Positions 30,015 through 39,871 of a stretch of 64,000 nt of DNA are shown here, piece after piece (within the stretch, counting starts at the first letter, position 1; each line of letters opens with the position of its first letter). Made by a program: the position numbers and the translations under genes. The notes under the pieces were generated by a model. That model did no database searches and was not told the origin of the DNA. It saw nothing but the letters and a program-made list of their open reading frames with translations. Origin of the DNA: Bdellovibrio sp. ZAP7 (lineage in GTDB: Bacteria > Bdellovibrionota > UBA1018 > CAIMNF01); assembly GCA_945874535.1 (NCBI GenBank), contig CAMCGZ010000007.1, positions 54,404 through 118,403 of the forward strand, in the 5' to 3' direction.

Positions 30015-31268
30015 TCAATCCAGCACTTCGGTGGAGTCGATTTGAGTGAGGCTTGCCTCGCCATGCAGCGTTGCGCGCTGCAGAATGGAGCCGCGATCCG
30101 GCTCGTCGTTTCCGGCCGAAATCGCCTTCCGTGAAAGGCGGGCACGCCTTTTTCCCTCTTCTCCGCACATGAAGAATTCCCAGGTTTTTTTTCCGAGTGA
30201 ATGGGTCGGGCTGACCAGTCGGTGGCGGGTCTTGGAGGGCCCTTGGAGGCGGGGGAGGATTTCTTCACGGGATTTGCGGGTCTTTTGCAAAACCAAGTAG
30301 CTGAAGGGGAGGGACTTCCGATCGAGTCCTGCCAGGGCGTCCAGTTCTCGGAGGTAAGCGGGTCTCCACCAGTTCACCTCCTCATGGCACCAATCGTCTT
30401 CTTTGTTGAGGGCGCCGCAAGCCTGATGGCCCAGGCAAGGAAGGAGGACCTGAAGCGGAACCGCTCCGGAGATCACCTTGGGGTGGGCGATCAGGGCTTT
30501 CCGGATCTCGAGCAACTTCCGGGATTGGAGCCTCAGGGCCGGCTCCACCAGGATCACCAGTCCCTCCTCTTCGAGGTGGTGCTCGCAAGTCTCGATGAGG
30601 TTTGCCGCGATCACTTCCGCCTGCAATTCGCTTTCGTTCAAGAAGTAACTCGAGACGAACAAATGAAAACGAGGAGCCGCTTCCGGGAGCCAACGACGGC
30701 CAAGTTCCACTCGACGGTGGAAGGGGCGTGCATCGAATCCGGGTCCTGAGAAATGCTCGAACCACGCCTTGCCCAGTTGTAAGGCGGCCTTGCTCTGTTC
30801 GATCAGGGCGAAATTACCGCGCGCGGGCAGTCCGAGAGGTGCGTGTTTCTCACCGGCCATGATTCCACAGGCGCCCGAAGCAAGGCCCGCACCCCACTCG
30901 AGACCGCGGAATTCGCCATCAGCAGGAAAAGGCCACTTGAATCCGAGACGCTGCAACTCACTCCACACAGCGGCGACCCGGAACAGATTGCAGGGCATGA
31001 AGGAAAGGAAGTAGGCCAGACGACGGTTTTTCGCACTTCCACCCTCGGTCCAGTAGGCCTCGGTGTCGATGCCATCCGTTTGACTCCCCTCCATCCGGTT
31101 GAATAAGTTGGAGAGCGCCTTCACATGGGGCGCAATGGACCGCGAGAGGTAACGTTTCGACTCAAGGGTTTCTCCCTCTGGAAGCAGGCGCTGTTGGAAC
31201 ATGAAGTCAGTCAAGACCGGCTCGAAGCCGTCTTTGAATGCGTCCACCAGTGCGACGGGAACTCTCAT
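30015..31268 (-). CDS. Rsm22-like ribosomal small-subunit assembly factor
   Basis: A 417-residue protein of the Rsm22/METTL17 family, a methyltransferase-like fold implicated in assembly of the mitochondrial and some bacterial small subunits. The SAM-fold motif is GLEWGAGLASGA, then FVSSYFLNES and GLVILVEPAL. A cysteine set in LLPCLGHQACGALNKEDDWC is the family metal- or Fe-S-binding region. It stands alone between tatA and the carboxylase-like gene, divergent from the latter. Confidence 0.84.
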   Translation of the reverse strand: MRVPVALVDAFKDGFEPVLTDFMFQQRLLPEGETLESKRYLSRSIAPHVKALSNLFNRMEGSQTDGIDTEAYWTEGGSAKNRRLAYFLSFMPCNLFRVAAVWSELQRLGFKWPFPADGEFRGLEWGAGLASGACGIMAGEKHAPLGLPARGNFALIEQSKAALQLGKAWFEHFSGPGFDARPFHRRVELGRRWLPEAAPRFHLFVSSYFLNESELQAEVIAANLIETCEHHLEEEGLVILVEPALRLQSRKLLEIRKALIAHPKVISGAVPLQVLLPCLGHQACGALNKEDDWCHEEVNWWRPAYLRELDALAGLDRKSLPFSYLVLQKTRKSREEILPRLQGPSKTRHRLVSPTHSLGKKTWEFFMCGEEGKRRARLSRKAISAGNDEPDRGSILQRATLHGEASLTQIDSTEVLD

Positions 31269-31314
31269 GGAATTGTTTCCTTTTGGATTGACCTTACGCT
31301 AACCTAAACCCTGA

Positions 31315-33273
31315 ATGAAACTAGGTTTAGCTGATCAAACTGCCCCTCGTCCACCGGCAATTTTATTGCTCGGTGAGGGGGCTGCCACCACCCAGATCCG
31401 AGACGATCTCATCGCTCTTGGTCTGACCGTATTCCAGGTGTCTGAACTGGGCCTGGATTCCGAGTTGGCCCAGCTTCCCAAAATCACCGATCCCGACGCA
31501 GGCACCCGCCTGAAGGCCCTCTTCGTGGCCTTTAAACAGCGGGACGAGATCGAGCCCTTCGACCACCTCTGGATCCATCCCGGGGTTACCCTTTGGGGCG
31601 AGCGCCCCGAAATGGAAACCTGGGCACGCCAGTCCGGTTTGGCTGCGATTTGCTCTTCTTCGCGCAATCTCCAACTTTTTTGGAACATCCACCAATCGCT
31701 CGGGCTCGCCAAAAGCGCCGGAGTCCCGACCTTGGTGCTTTCCGATGAGCCGGTCACATCCACCCGTGAAATCCAGCAATCCATCCAGCGATTGATGGGA
31801 GAAGGTCGGGCGGTATTGCCGTTCGTGCTCAAGAGCGCCTATCGGGCCCGGGGCGGATTCGGAGTCCGGGTGATCCGCGAGCTCGAGGAGCTCGACGAAT
31901 GGGTTCCGATCTGGATGAATCAGATCCGTGAGGGTTCCGGATCCACTTTGTTGTTTTTTGAACGCTTCCTGGAAAGTTCCCGCTGCTTCGTTCAGCCGTT
32001 TGCGCGGACCAAAGAGGGCCACATCGAGTTTTTCCCGGTGATCGACGGATCCCTCATGTTCGAGGGTCGCAACTGGGTCGAGGTTTGTCCCGCACAGAGT
32101 CTGGACGACGAAACCCGCCTCAAGATCGAGGATTACTCCACGCGCTTTCTCGATGCAGCGGACTTTGTGGGGGTCGGAAATCTGGTGTTCCTTTCCAACG
32201 GAATGGAAGTGTATTTCACCGAGGCGCTCGGGCGCCTGAATTTCGGATTTAGGCTCTGGGAGAGTGTCGGCAGGACCCGTGCTGTCGAATGGCAGGTCCA
32301 CACTCTCGCACCGTCTTTGCTCCGGACTCCGCCGAAGTCCATGCCCAAGATCCGATCAGACGAAAGTGGCGATTCGCCGATCGTCGGGATCAACCTGAAA
32401 CTGTATTCCGAGGATACCTGGCTCAAGGTCCCGCACCCGGGAGTGGTTCACGAGGTGAGCCAGGAGACCGATTGGAGCGGTAGTGATTTCGAGGGAGTTC
32501 TCCATTGGGGCGTGACTCCAGGGCAGGATGTCGATTGGCGTTCGAGCGGAGCGCTCGGCCAGGTCACTCTGTTCGCAACGGATTGGAAGACCGCACTGGT
32601 GAGGGCCCGTGAAATTCTCGAGTCGATCTGGATCTCGGGTGGCATCCAGACCAACGAGCGTTTTCTCCACGAACTCCTGTCCCACCCTTGGGTCGAGGAG
32701 TCGATGTTTTTCACCGGTTTCGTGGACGAGGAATTCATTCCCAAGCAAACTCCGGATCCGTCCTGGTTGCCGGCGATCTCCGCGGCGCTTGCCGAAATCG
32801 CACCGCCCTTGACCGAGAATGAAAGCTTCATCTGGATGAATCAACGTCTCCCGGCCGGAGTCTCTCCATTGAGATGGACCCAGCGCCTCGAGATCGGTAC
32901 CGGCGCTTTGCGCGGAGTGAAAGGGTTCTTCCAGAATTCCGATTCGAAAGCCGAGCGCATCTGCGTGTATCCGGTTCATGATAAGCGTTATATCGTCCGC
33001 ATGAAGAATTGGTTTTTCTCCGTACGGAGATCCGAGCGTGGACGCCCGCTTTCCTTGATGGCGCTCACCGGCGGACGGGTTCATTCGATCTTTTTCAAGG
33101 AGCAGTCCCAGGTGCTCCCCAAGCAAACCGTGCTCATTCTCGAGACTCATCAAAATCTCATTCCACACCGGCTTCCGATTCCTGTCCGGATCAAGGCACT
33201 CAAAGTGAGGGCTGAGGACGAAGTCGTGGTGGGGCAGGAGCTGATCGAACTCGAGCGGTGGGAAGACAATTGA
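31315..33273 (+). CDS. Biotin carboxylase/BCCP-like protein, probably catalytically dead
   Basis: A 652-residue protein with biotin-carboxylase architecture: an N-terminal pre-ATP-grasp region, an ATP-grasp region (about 130-300), a C-terminal carboxylase subdomain and a biotinyl-like beta-domain (about 580-650). Key positions are changed. The Gly-rich ATP loop is RARGGFGVRV rather than GGGGKGMR, the catalytic RLQVEH reads RLNFGF, and the biotinyl MKM hairpin reads ETHQNLIP with no Lys. It therefore resembles a carboxylase pseudoenzyme. It heads a forward run with a PHA-like protein and murJ. Role unknown; a structural or regulatory partner of a true carboxylase is one guess. Confidence 0.8.
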   Translation: MKLGLADQTAPRPPAILLLGEGAATTQIRDDLIALGLTVFQVSELGLDSELAQLPKITDPDAGTRLKALFVAFKQRDEIEPFDHLWIHPGVTLWGERPEMETWARQSGLAAICSSSRNLQLFWNIHQSLGLAKSAGVPTLVLSDEPVTSTREIQQSIQRLMGEGRAVLPFVLKSAYRARGGFGVRVIRELEELDEWVPIWMNQIREGSGSTLLFFERFLESSRCFVQPFARTKEGHIEFFPVIDGSLMFEGRNWVEVCPAQSLDDETRLKIEDYSTRFLDAADFVGVGNLVFLSNGMEVYFTEALGRLNFGFRLWESVGRTRAVEWQVHTLAPSLLRTPPKSMPKIRSDESGDSPIVGINLKLYSEDTWLKVPHPGVVHEVSQETDWSGSDFEGVLHWGVTPGQDVDWRSSGALGQVTLFATDWKTALVRAREILESIWISGGIQTNERFLHELLSHPWVEESMFFTGFVDEEFIPKQTPDPSWLPAISAALAEIAPPLTENESFIWMNQRLPAGVSPLRWTQRLEIGTGALRGVKGFFQNSDSKAERICVYPVHDKRYIVRMKNWFFSVRRSERGRPLSLMALTGGRVHSIFFKEQSQVLPKQTVLILETHQNLIPHRLPIPVRIKALKVRAEDEVVVGQELIELERWEDN

Positions 33274-33289
33274 AAGTGAGGAGATTCTG

Positions 33290-33586
33290 ATGGCCAGTTT
33301 TTCAAAGAAGTTCACTATTCCGGGAAAGTCCTCCGATGTGATTTATCAGGCGGTTTCGACCGATATCGACCGGTTTCTGAGCAAAACTCCGCTCGGCACG
33401 GTTGAAGTTTCACGCGAAGACACTTCAAAAAAAGTCACCTTCAAGTCCTCCATGGCGAGTGGCACGCTCACCGCCTCCGAGGGGGAGTTGTCGGTCGAAG
33501 TTTCGCTGAGTTTTCTCGCTTCAGCATTCAAAGGTAAAATCGAAGAAGGCGTGACCCGCTGGTTGAACAAAACCTTCCATGGCTGA
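33290..33586 (+). CDS. Small protein similar to PHA-granule region proteins
   Basis: A 98-residue protein whose pattern (KKFTIPGKSSDVIYQAV, then KKVTFKSSMASGTLT, then AFKGKIEEGVTRWLNKTF) recalls the polyhydroxyalkanoic-acid system/PHA_gran_rgn family. The similarity is weak and the function inferred. No other PHA genes are seen here. Its ATG follows GAGGAG by suitable spacing (start 33290), and it overlaps murJ by 8 bases, so it is co-translated with the flippase. Confidence 0.65.
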   Translation: MASFSKKFTIPGKSSDVIYQAVSTDIDRFLSKTPLGTVEVSREDTSKKVTFKSSMASGTLTASEGELSVEVSLSFLASAFKGKIEEGVTRWLNKTFHG

Positions 33587-35192
33587 AAAGTCCGGATCCT
33601 CAGTGCTGAAGTCAGCCGGTGCCATGGGGATTGCCGTCTTTTTGAGTCGCATCCTCGGGTTGGTGCGCGAGCAAGTCTTCGCCGCCATGTTCGGAGCTTC
33701 CACTGCAACGGATGCTTATCAGATCGCGTTCCGGATTCCGAATCTGTTGCGCGACCTGTTTGCCGAAGGTGCGATGAGCGCCGCACTGGTTCCGACCTTC
33801 ATCCGGGTTCAAAAAGAGGAAGGCGAAGCCCGCGGTTGGCAGGTCGCCACCCGGGTATTCGGAGTATTATTCGCGACGGTCTCATTGATCTCCTTGATGG
33901 GAATCCTTTTCGCCGAGCCACTCGTGGCATTGTATGCGGGAGCCTTCCGGAACATTCCCGGTAAGTTCGAACTCACGGTCACCATGACCCGGATCATGAT
34001 GCCTTTTTTTCCGCTGGTGGCATTGGCAGCCGCTTTCATGGCCATTCTGAATGCGGCGGGAAAGTTTTTCATTCCTTCATTCGCCTCCGCACTGTTCAAT
34101 GTGGTCTCGATTGTGACCGGAGTGGTGCTGGCGGGGATTTTCGAACATCCCATCGAAGGCATGGCGTGGGGGGTGGTGGCCGGTGGATTCATCCAGGCCT
34201 TGATCCAGTGGCCGGTGCTGTTGAGAGTGGGGTATCGTCCACAGTGGTCCCTGCCTCTCGAGTCTCCGGCATTCCGGGATCCTGCACTGGTCCGGATGAT
34301 GGGTCTCATGATCCCCGGTACGGTGGGCTTGGCCGCAACCCAGATCAATATCCTGGTGAACAGTATTTTTGCCACATCAGTGGGAGAGGGCGCTGTTTCC
34401 TGGCTCAATTACTCGTTCCGGCTCATGCAGTTTCCGATCGGAGTGTTCGGAGTGTCGCTGGCTTCGGCCACTCTGCCGGCCTTCAGTCGCCATTGGTCAG
34501 CTCGCGAGCCGGAGCAGGCGGTCGAGGTGCTTCGGAAGTCGATTCGTCGGGTCTTCGCGGTGAATTTTCCCGCTTCTGCCGGGCTCGCATTTTTAGGGGT
34601 TCCGATCCTGTCGCTCATTTTCGAGCATGGCCGATTCACACCCGTCGATACACTGAACACGGCTCGCGCACTGTCCGCTTATTCGATCGGTTTGACCGCT
34701 TATTCGGTGGTCAAAGTGCTGGTCCCGGTCTGTTACGCCATGGGTGAGACCCGCATTGCGGTGATCTCGAGTTTTTTCTCGGTGGGTGTGAATCTGTTAG
34801 CCAACTATTTGCTTGTGGGAAGCCTAGGGTTCACCGGGTTGGCCCTCGGCACTTCGCTCACAGCACTGTTGAATGCGAGTCTGCTCTGGTTCTGGGTCGG
34901 CCGCAGGCTTCGGGACAGGGGGATCCGGGTGCCCGGGGGAGACTTGCTCCGATCGGCGCTCAAATGCCTCGGTGCGGCATTGATCATGGGATGGGGGGTC
35001 TGGGCTCTCGATCGATTCTTCATCGCCCCAGCTCATCCGTCGAATCCGGCTTGGTTCCGGGCAGTGCGGGTCGCAGTCGGGGTATCGGTGGGGGTGGGGA
35101 TGTATGTCGGTATCAGTATTTTGACCGGGATCGAAGAAACCCTTGAACTGCTCGAACTCTTCAAGAGAAGATGGAGCCGAGGAAAACGCTAA
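33579..35192 (+). CDS. murJ: Lipid II flippase MurJ
   Basis: A 537-residue membrane protein with about 14 helices and the MviN/MurJ signature GIAVFLSRILGLVREQVFAA, plus FRIPNLLRDLFAEGAMSAA. It flips undecaprenyl-linked peptidoglycan precursor across the inner membrane. The gene overlaps the preceding small gene by 8 bases and shares its TAATG stop/start with the DUF507 gene, indicating coupling. Confidence 0.95.
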   Translation: MAEKSGSSVLKSAGAMGIAVFLSRILGLVREQVFAAMFGASTATDAYQIAFRIPNLLRDLFAEGAMSAALVPTFIRVQKEEGEARGWQVATRVFGVLFATVSLISLMGILFAEPLVALYAGAFRNIPGKFELTVTMTRIMMPFFPLVALAAAFMAILNAAGKFFIPSFASALFNVVSIVTGVVLAGIFEHPIEGMAWGVVAGGFIQALIQWPVLLRVGYRPQWSLPLESPAFRDPALVRMMGLMIPGTVGLAATQINILVNSIFATSVGEGAVSWLNYSFRLMQFPIGVFGVSLASATLPAFSRHWSAREPEQAVEVLRKSIRRVFAVNFPASAGLAFLGVPILSLIFEHGRFTPVDTLNTARALSAYSIGLTAYSVVKVLVPVCYAMGETRIAVISSFFSVGVNLLANYLLVGSLGFTGLALGTSLTALLNASLLWFWVGRRLRDRGIRVPGGDLLRSALKCLGAALIMGWGVWALDRFFIAPAHPSNPAWFRAVRVAVGVSVGVGMYVGISILTGIEETLELLELFKRRWSRGKR

Positions 35193-35638
35193 TGTTCACC
35201 AAAAAAGACCACCTGAAGGCACTGGCCAAAAACGCTGTCAGCAGATTGGAGCAGGATCAGGCGATCGCGCTCAATCCCCGGACCCGCCAGATGGTTTACC
35301 AGGATCTCTTCCTGAAGCTCGAGGCTTTGGTCCTTACGGACGAGGACATTCGCGAAAAGATCATCTCTGAGCTCGGTCAAAAGGCCGAGCAATTGGGGGA
35401 GACCGGCCAGACCGAGAGCGATCAGTTCAAGGCGGCCAAGTCGGTCCTGATGGCCAAGTTCGGCGAAAACGCCGTTGCCGGGTTGTATTACCAGCGACCG
35501 GTCAAGGTGGTTGCCCAAGAAATCGCCCGCTTCCTCATGACCCACACTCAAGTGGAAGAGGTTTTTCCGTCAGACGAGGAACTTGAAAAATCCATTGTCG
35601 ATTTCCTCAAGCGTTTCAATCCCGACCTGTTGCACTGA
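35192..35638 (+). CDS. DUF507 family protein
   Basis: A 148-residue cytosolic protein of DUF507, restricted largely to deltaproteobacterial and related lineages. It starts at the ATG overlapping the murJ stop (TAATG). The sequence is mostly predicted alpha-helical with several LEAL- and IRE-type heptads, suggesting a helical bundle. No motif points to catalysis. Function unknown; the coupling to murJ suggests, but does not prove, an envelope role. Confidence 0.82.
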   Translation: MFTKKDHLKALAKNAVSRLEQDQAIALNPRTRQMVYQDLFLKLEALVLTDEDIREKIISELGQKAEQLGETGQTESDQFKAAKSVLMAKFGENAVAGLYYQRPVKVVAQEIARFLMTHTQVEEVFPSDEELEKSIVDFLKRFNPDLLH

Positions 35639-35765
35639 GGTTCGGAGTCGTTTTTTTGGCGCTTGGCTATTTCGGGATTTCCGGGTGGCAAAGCGCCAGT
35701 GCTTCTGGTTAAACTGTTTTGGCACCCTCCTGACCTCCAGGATGGAAACCCATGGGAGTTGCATT

Positions 35766-37358
35766 GTGAACAGATATTCTCGCTATTTGGCCTTCGGATT
35801 CTCTTTTTTCATGATTCTGAACCTCTCCGGCTGCGCGGGAACTCTGAGTGGTAATTTTTTCAAATCAGGCACTTCTTCCGGTACCGGGACCTCCGATGAG
35901 ACCGAGTCCGTCACTTGGTCCAATGAAACTCCCGAGTCGGTTGAATTCCAGCTCGATTACCGCGGGAATCCCATACCGGTTACCCGCTTTGATCTGCCGG
36001 TCGAAATGAACAAGACGGTCGAAAAATGGATCGACTACTTCACCGGGAAGGGGCGCGGACACTTTGAAAAATACCTCGAGCGATCCGAGTATTTCATTCC
36101 CTTCCTGAAGCCCATTCTCAGAAACGCCAAAGCTCCGGAAGATCTCGTTTATCTGGCGATGATCGAAAGCGGTTTCAACAACAATGCCCGCTCGAACGCC
36201 CGTGCCGTGGGGGCTTGGCAGTTCATTCCCGCCACCGGGCGCCGTTATGGTTTGGATGTGAACTGGTGGGTGGACGAACGTCGCGATGTTGAGAAATCGA
36301 CCATTGCAGCCATTCAATACCTGAAAGAACTCAATGTCATGTTCGGGAGCTGGCACCTCGCCGCAGCTGCCTACAATGCAGGTGAAGCCAAGATCCAGCG
36401 TGCGATCGGCAAGTACAAGACCCGTGACTTCTGGGAACTTTCCGATAAAAAACGCAAGTACCTGAAGCCCGAGACCAAGAACTATGTACCGAAGCTCTTT
36501 GCAGCGGCAATCATTTGCAAGAACCGCAAGTTTTTCGGCTTCGCAGAGAACTACACCGCCTTGCGCGGAGTGAACGCCGCAGTGGTGGCTGCCAAAGCCG
36601 AAGAGAAGGATGAGATCGGTCGTCTACCGGATCAGCTCGATTCCGACAAGGCCGAAGGATCGAATCCCGGCACTCCCGACAACCTGGTCGAGCTGACCCG
36701 GGATTCGCCGATGGATGCTGATGAGGCATCGCAACTCGCCCCCGACTCCATGGAGGCCATGCTCCGTTCGATGTCGAATCCGGTGCGTACACCCCACGTG
36801 AACGTGAAGGGTGAGGTGAACGGTGACATCCTCACCGAGGTCGAAGTGCCCTCGCCGGCCGATCTCTTCAAGGTGGCCTCGGCGTCGGGACTCACCTACA
36901 TGGAGTTCAAGTCCATGAACCCGGAGCTCTCCCGCTGGGTCACCCCTCCGGACACGAAGACTTACCGGGTCCGCATGCCTCTCAGTCATAAAGAGACCTT
37001 CATTAAAAGGTACTTCGATAACGGGTTCCAAAAAGACGTGACCTTCCTCGTATACAAGGCACGGAAGGGCGATACACCCAAGAAGGTAGCCAAGCGGTTC
37101 GGCATCAGTGCAGATCCCCTTCTGGATATGAATGAGATCAAGGGAGCCAATGTTTCATTCATGCCGGGGACTCTGGTGGAATTGCCAATTCCTAGCGATT
37201 TTGTGCGCTCATTGGCTTCCCTGAAGACGTTGGAATTGCTCGATCCGGTTTATCCCAAGAAGCAACGCTCCCGTCGCTTCCGCAGCCGGAAACGGATGAA
37301 AAGCGGTCCGACGAGCGAAGCCCGGGTCGAATCCACTCGCCGTCACAGCCGGCTCTAG
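35766..37358 (+). CDS. MltD-like lytic transglycosylase lipoprotein
   Basis: A 530-residue protein. The GTG start at 35766 has GGGAG 7 bases before it and gives a signal sequence with lipobox LSGC (Cys23). Longer frames are artefacts. The Slt/MltD goose-lysozyme-type domain (about 95-270) has the catalytic Glu134 in MIESGFNN and ARAVGAWQFIPATGRRYGL. A central linker is followed by LysM-like modules (about 345-530) including RKGDTPKKVAKRFGI. It cleaves the glycan strands of peptidoglycan. rarA follows after 3 bases. Confidence 0.88.
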   Translation: MNRYSRYLAFGFSFFMILNLSGCAGTLSGNFFKSGTSSGTGTSDETESVTWSNETPESVEFQLDYRGNPIPVTRFDLPVEMNKTVEKWIDYFTGKGRGHFEKYLERSEYFIPFLKPILRNAKAPEDLVYLAMIESGFNNNARSNARAVGAWQFIPATGRRYGLDVNWWVDERRDVEKSTIAAIQYLKELNVMFGSWHLAAAAYNAGEAKIQRAIGKYKTRDFWELSDKKRKYLKPETKNYVPKLFAAAIICKNRKFFGFAENYTALRGVNAAVVAAKAEEKDEIGRLPDQLDSDKAEGSNPGTPDNLVELTRDSPMDADEASQLAPDSMEAMLRSMSNPVRTPHVNVKGEVNGDILTEVEVPSPADLFKVASASGLTYMEFKSMNPELSRWVTPPDTKTYRVRMPLSHKETFIKRYFDNGFQKDVTFLVYKARKGDTPKKVAKRFGISADPLLDMNEIKGANVSFMPGTLVELPIPSDFVRSLASLKTLELLDPVYPKKQRSRRFRSRKRMKSGPTSEARVESTRRHSRL

Positions 37359-37361
37359 CCG

Positions 37362-38528
37362 ATGGATCTGTTCGAGTCGGCGCGGGCTCCTGATACGGAG
37401 CCCCTGGCCCACCGATTGCGACCGAAGACACTCGACGAGTGGGTCGGACACGAGCGTGTGCTCGGAGACCAGGGCTCTGTCCGGCGCTGGCTCCGGAGCG
37501 GAAAGTTTCCTTCGATCCTCCTTTGGGGGCCTCCCGGTGTCGGGAAGACCACTTTGGCCATCCTGATCGCCGAAGCTCTGGGTGAGGCCTTCATTCAATT
37601 GAGTGCGGTCAGCTCCGGAGTGAAGGACATCAAGGACGCCGCCGAGCGTGCCCGGGGCTTCCGTCAGCTCGGTCGGAAGACCGTTCTCTTCTTTGATGAA
37701 ATTCACCGCCTGAACAAGTCCCAGCAAGACAGTCTCCTTCCCCATGTCGAGAGCGGGGTTTTCACTCTGATCGGTGCTACCACCGAAAATCCCTCCTTCG
37801 AGGTCAACTCCGCGCTTTTGTCGAGACTCCGGGTGATCCGCCTCGAACGGTTCACTCCGGGCGATCTCGATCGGGTATTGGATCGGGCACTGAGGGAGGA
37901 GCGCGGATTCGGCGGTCGCATTCAGCTTGAACCCGAGGCACGTGAATTGCTAATCGGCCAGTCCGAGGGCGATGCACGCCGATTGTTGACGCTGCTGGAA
38001 TCCGCAGTGCTGCTCCATCCTGAATCGGAGTCACTCACAGCCGCCATCGTTCGTGAGGTGATCGAAGGAAGCGGCGGCAGAATCCTGCCTTATGACAAGG
38101 CCTCCGATGCGCATTACAACACGATCTCGGCCTTCATCAAATCGATGCGCGCCTCCGATCCGGATGCTGCGGTTTACTACCTGGCGAGGATGCTCGAGGG
38201 GGGCGAGGATCCGATGTTCATTGCCAGAAGGATGATCATCTTCGCGAGTGAGGATGTCGGAAACGCCGAACCGAGAGGTCTACTCATGGCGGTCGCAGCC
38301 AAAGAGGCTCTCGAAACGGTGGGTCTTCCGGAAGCGAGGATCAATCTCGCCCATGCTGCGATCACTCTTTCTCTGGCCCGGAAAGACCGAGCCGTCTACG
38401 AGGCGATCGAAGCGGCCATTCGCGAGGTCAGGAATACCGGAGCTCTACCCGTTTCCCAGAATTCGGTGCCAGCAGGGGTCAAGGAGCGGGTGTACTTCCG
38501 GCCTCGAGGCAAGCCCGATACGCAGTGA
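37362..38528 (+). CDS. rarA: Replication-associated recombination protein RarA (MgsA)
   Basis: A 388-residue AAA+ ATPase of the clamp-loader-like RarA/WRNIP1 family: Walker A GPPGVGKTT, Walker B VLFFDEIHR, GATTENPSFEVNSALLSR sensor-1 region, then the MgsA C-terminal domain beginning GRILPYDKASDAHYNTISA. It acts at stalled replication forks. It directly follows the transglycosylase gene (3-base gap), which looks incidental, and overlaps the glucoamylase gene tail-to-tail by 50 bases. Confidence 0.95.
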   Translation: MDLFESARAPDTEPLAHRLRPKTLDEWVGHERVLGDQGSVRRWLRSGKFPSILLWGPPGVGKTTLAILIAEALGEAFIQLSAVSSGVKDIKDAAERARGFRQLGRKTVLFFDEIHRLNKSQQDSLLPHVESGVFTLIGATTENPSFEVNSALLSRLRVIRLERFTPGDLDRVLDRALREERGFGGRIQLEPEARELLIGQSEGDARRLLTLLESAVLLHPESESLTAAIVREVIEGSGGRILPYDKASDAHYNTISAFIKSMRASDPDAAVYYLARMLEGGEDPMFIARRMIIFASEDVGNAEPRGLLMAVAAKEALETVGLPEARINLAHAAITLSLARKDRAVYEAIEAAIREVRNTGALPVSQNSVPAGVKERVYFRPRGKPDTQ

Positions 38529-39771
38529 GGTAAGATGCGTAACTCCAGGTGAGGTCACGCGCCCCTCGTACATAACCCGTGCGGCGATCGAACTGCTCGG
38601 GCAAGCCTCCGTCCGGTAGCATGTGATGGTGGATCCGGTTGAACTGGCGCTCTGCGAGTTCGAGGAGTTGTGTGCGGGAGCCTTTGAATGCCGGTTCGAC
38701 CGACACACGACAGAGAAATTCGGCCGAAGCCAGGGTCGAGAGGAACCAGGGGTTCGCCTCACCGAAACCGGTGCCGGTATACCGGTCTTCGGGATAGCGG
38801 CCCAAGGCCACACCGAGTCTGACGCCCCGTCCGTCTGTCCGGACAGAATTGATGGAGTAACGCTTCTCTGCATCGACCGTCAGCAGCTGAAGGGTCCCAT
38901 AGGCGGCACGGAGGGGCACCTGGAATCCACGATCCCAGGTCTGGATGGCTGACAGAATGACCGCGATGTCGAGCGGACTTTGTTTGTGCGGGAGCGGAGC
39001 GCTCCTCTCGATGGAGTAACTCAAGAACTTGCCGTCGATCGAGAGGAAACGCCCCAGGGTTTCTCCGATTCTTTTTGCCTGTTCCAGATAAAACGCTGCG
39101 GCCCCGGGATCGTTCATTCGAAGAGCCAATTCAGCTCCCTTTTCGAGAGAGGTCTTTTGGGCTTGGAGAGTGTAATAGTGCAGACCCTTTTCTTCTTCCC
39201 AAAGGTCGAAACTCTGATCGTTCCAATGGTGGGCGACGAACTCGAGGTCTCGCTTGATCATGCCCTGTGCAGGAAGTCTGCCTCCATAGAGTCTCGACTC
39301 AACCTCGCCCATGCGTCCGGAATCGATCCAAATCTTTGCGAGGTCCATCATGGCCAAGGCTCGAAGTGCCGGGCCGTCATTCTGGGGGCGCCCCCAGGGG
39401 TCGAAATTCGCCCTGCCATCGAGCTCGAAGCGGGGCTCTCCGAGTCCGGTCAGTTTAGGGGTTTCTTGGAGTCTGGTCTCGAACCGCACCCAGTTCTCAG
39501 CGTTCTCAAGAAGGGTTGCGCGGATATCCGGCCGGGTTTCGGGAGAGGTGGCCACACCCAAAAGGGCTTTCCACGTCAGGGCAGAGTCACGGACCCAATG
39601 AAAGCGATAATTCGGTTCGTGACCGGAGGGAGAGGCGAGGAGTGCGCCGTTCTCGAGCAGGTTCGACAGAGTCCCTCTCAAGGAGCGTTCGTACTGCTTT
39701 TCCGACATTTGGGCGTAAGAAGCATGCGAGCCGAGCAGGATGAGAATCAGGGCTGACCAAGCAGGGTTCAT
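38479..39771 (-). CDS. Secreted GH15 glucoamylase
   Basis: A 430-residue exported enzyme (signal peptide cleaved near ASYAQ) of glycoside hydrolase family 15, releasing glucose from alpha-glucans. Family signatures are visible: NYRFHWVRDSALTWKALL, GLGEPRFELDGRANFDPWGRPQNDGPALR, the general acid in DLWEEEKGLHYYT and the general base region PEQFD followed by RDLTWSYA. No starch-binding domain. It overlaps rarA by 50 bases at its 3' end. A role in using extracellular or prey glycogen is speculation. Confidence 0.88.
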   Translation of the reverse strand: MNPAWSALILILLGSHASYAQMSEKQYERSLRGTLSNLLENGALLASPSGHEPNYRFHWVRDSALTWKALLGVATSPETRPDIRATLLENAENWVRFETRLQETPKLTGLGEPRFELDGRANFDPWGRPQNDGPALRALAMMDLAKIWIDSGRMGEVESRLYGGRLPAQGMIKRDLEFVAHHWNDQSFDLWEEEKGLHYYTLQAQKTSLEKGAELALRMNDPGAAAFYLEQAKRIGETLGRFLSIDGKFLSYSIERSAPLPHKQSPLDIAVILSAIQTWDRGFQVPLRAAYGTLQLLTVDAEKRYSINSVRTDGRGVRLGVALGRYPEDRYTGTGFGEANPWFLSTLASAEFLCRVSVEPAFKGSRTQLLELAERQFNRIHHHMLPDGGLPEQFDRRTGYVRGARDLTWSYASYLTAYRACLEAGSTPAP

Positions 39772-39871
39772 GGGGGTCCTTATCCCTCGAAGTCAGCACC
39801 TTGGCAAGGCGTCAAAGTTTTTACTGGACGGAGTCGATCAAACTCGTTCTAATGGACGCAGGGGGTAAATC

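Noticed and set aside
32356..33315. 319-codon reverse ORF opposite the carboxylase-like gene
   Set aside because: Antisense shadow with no ribosome-binding site or domain signature.
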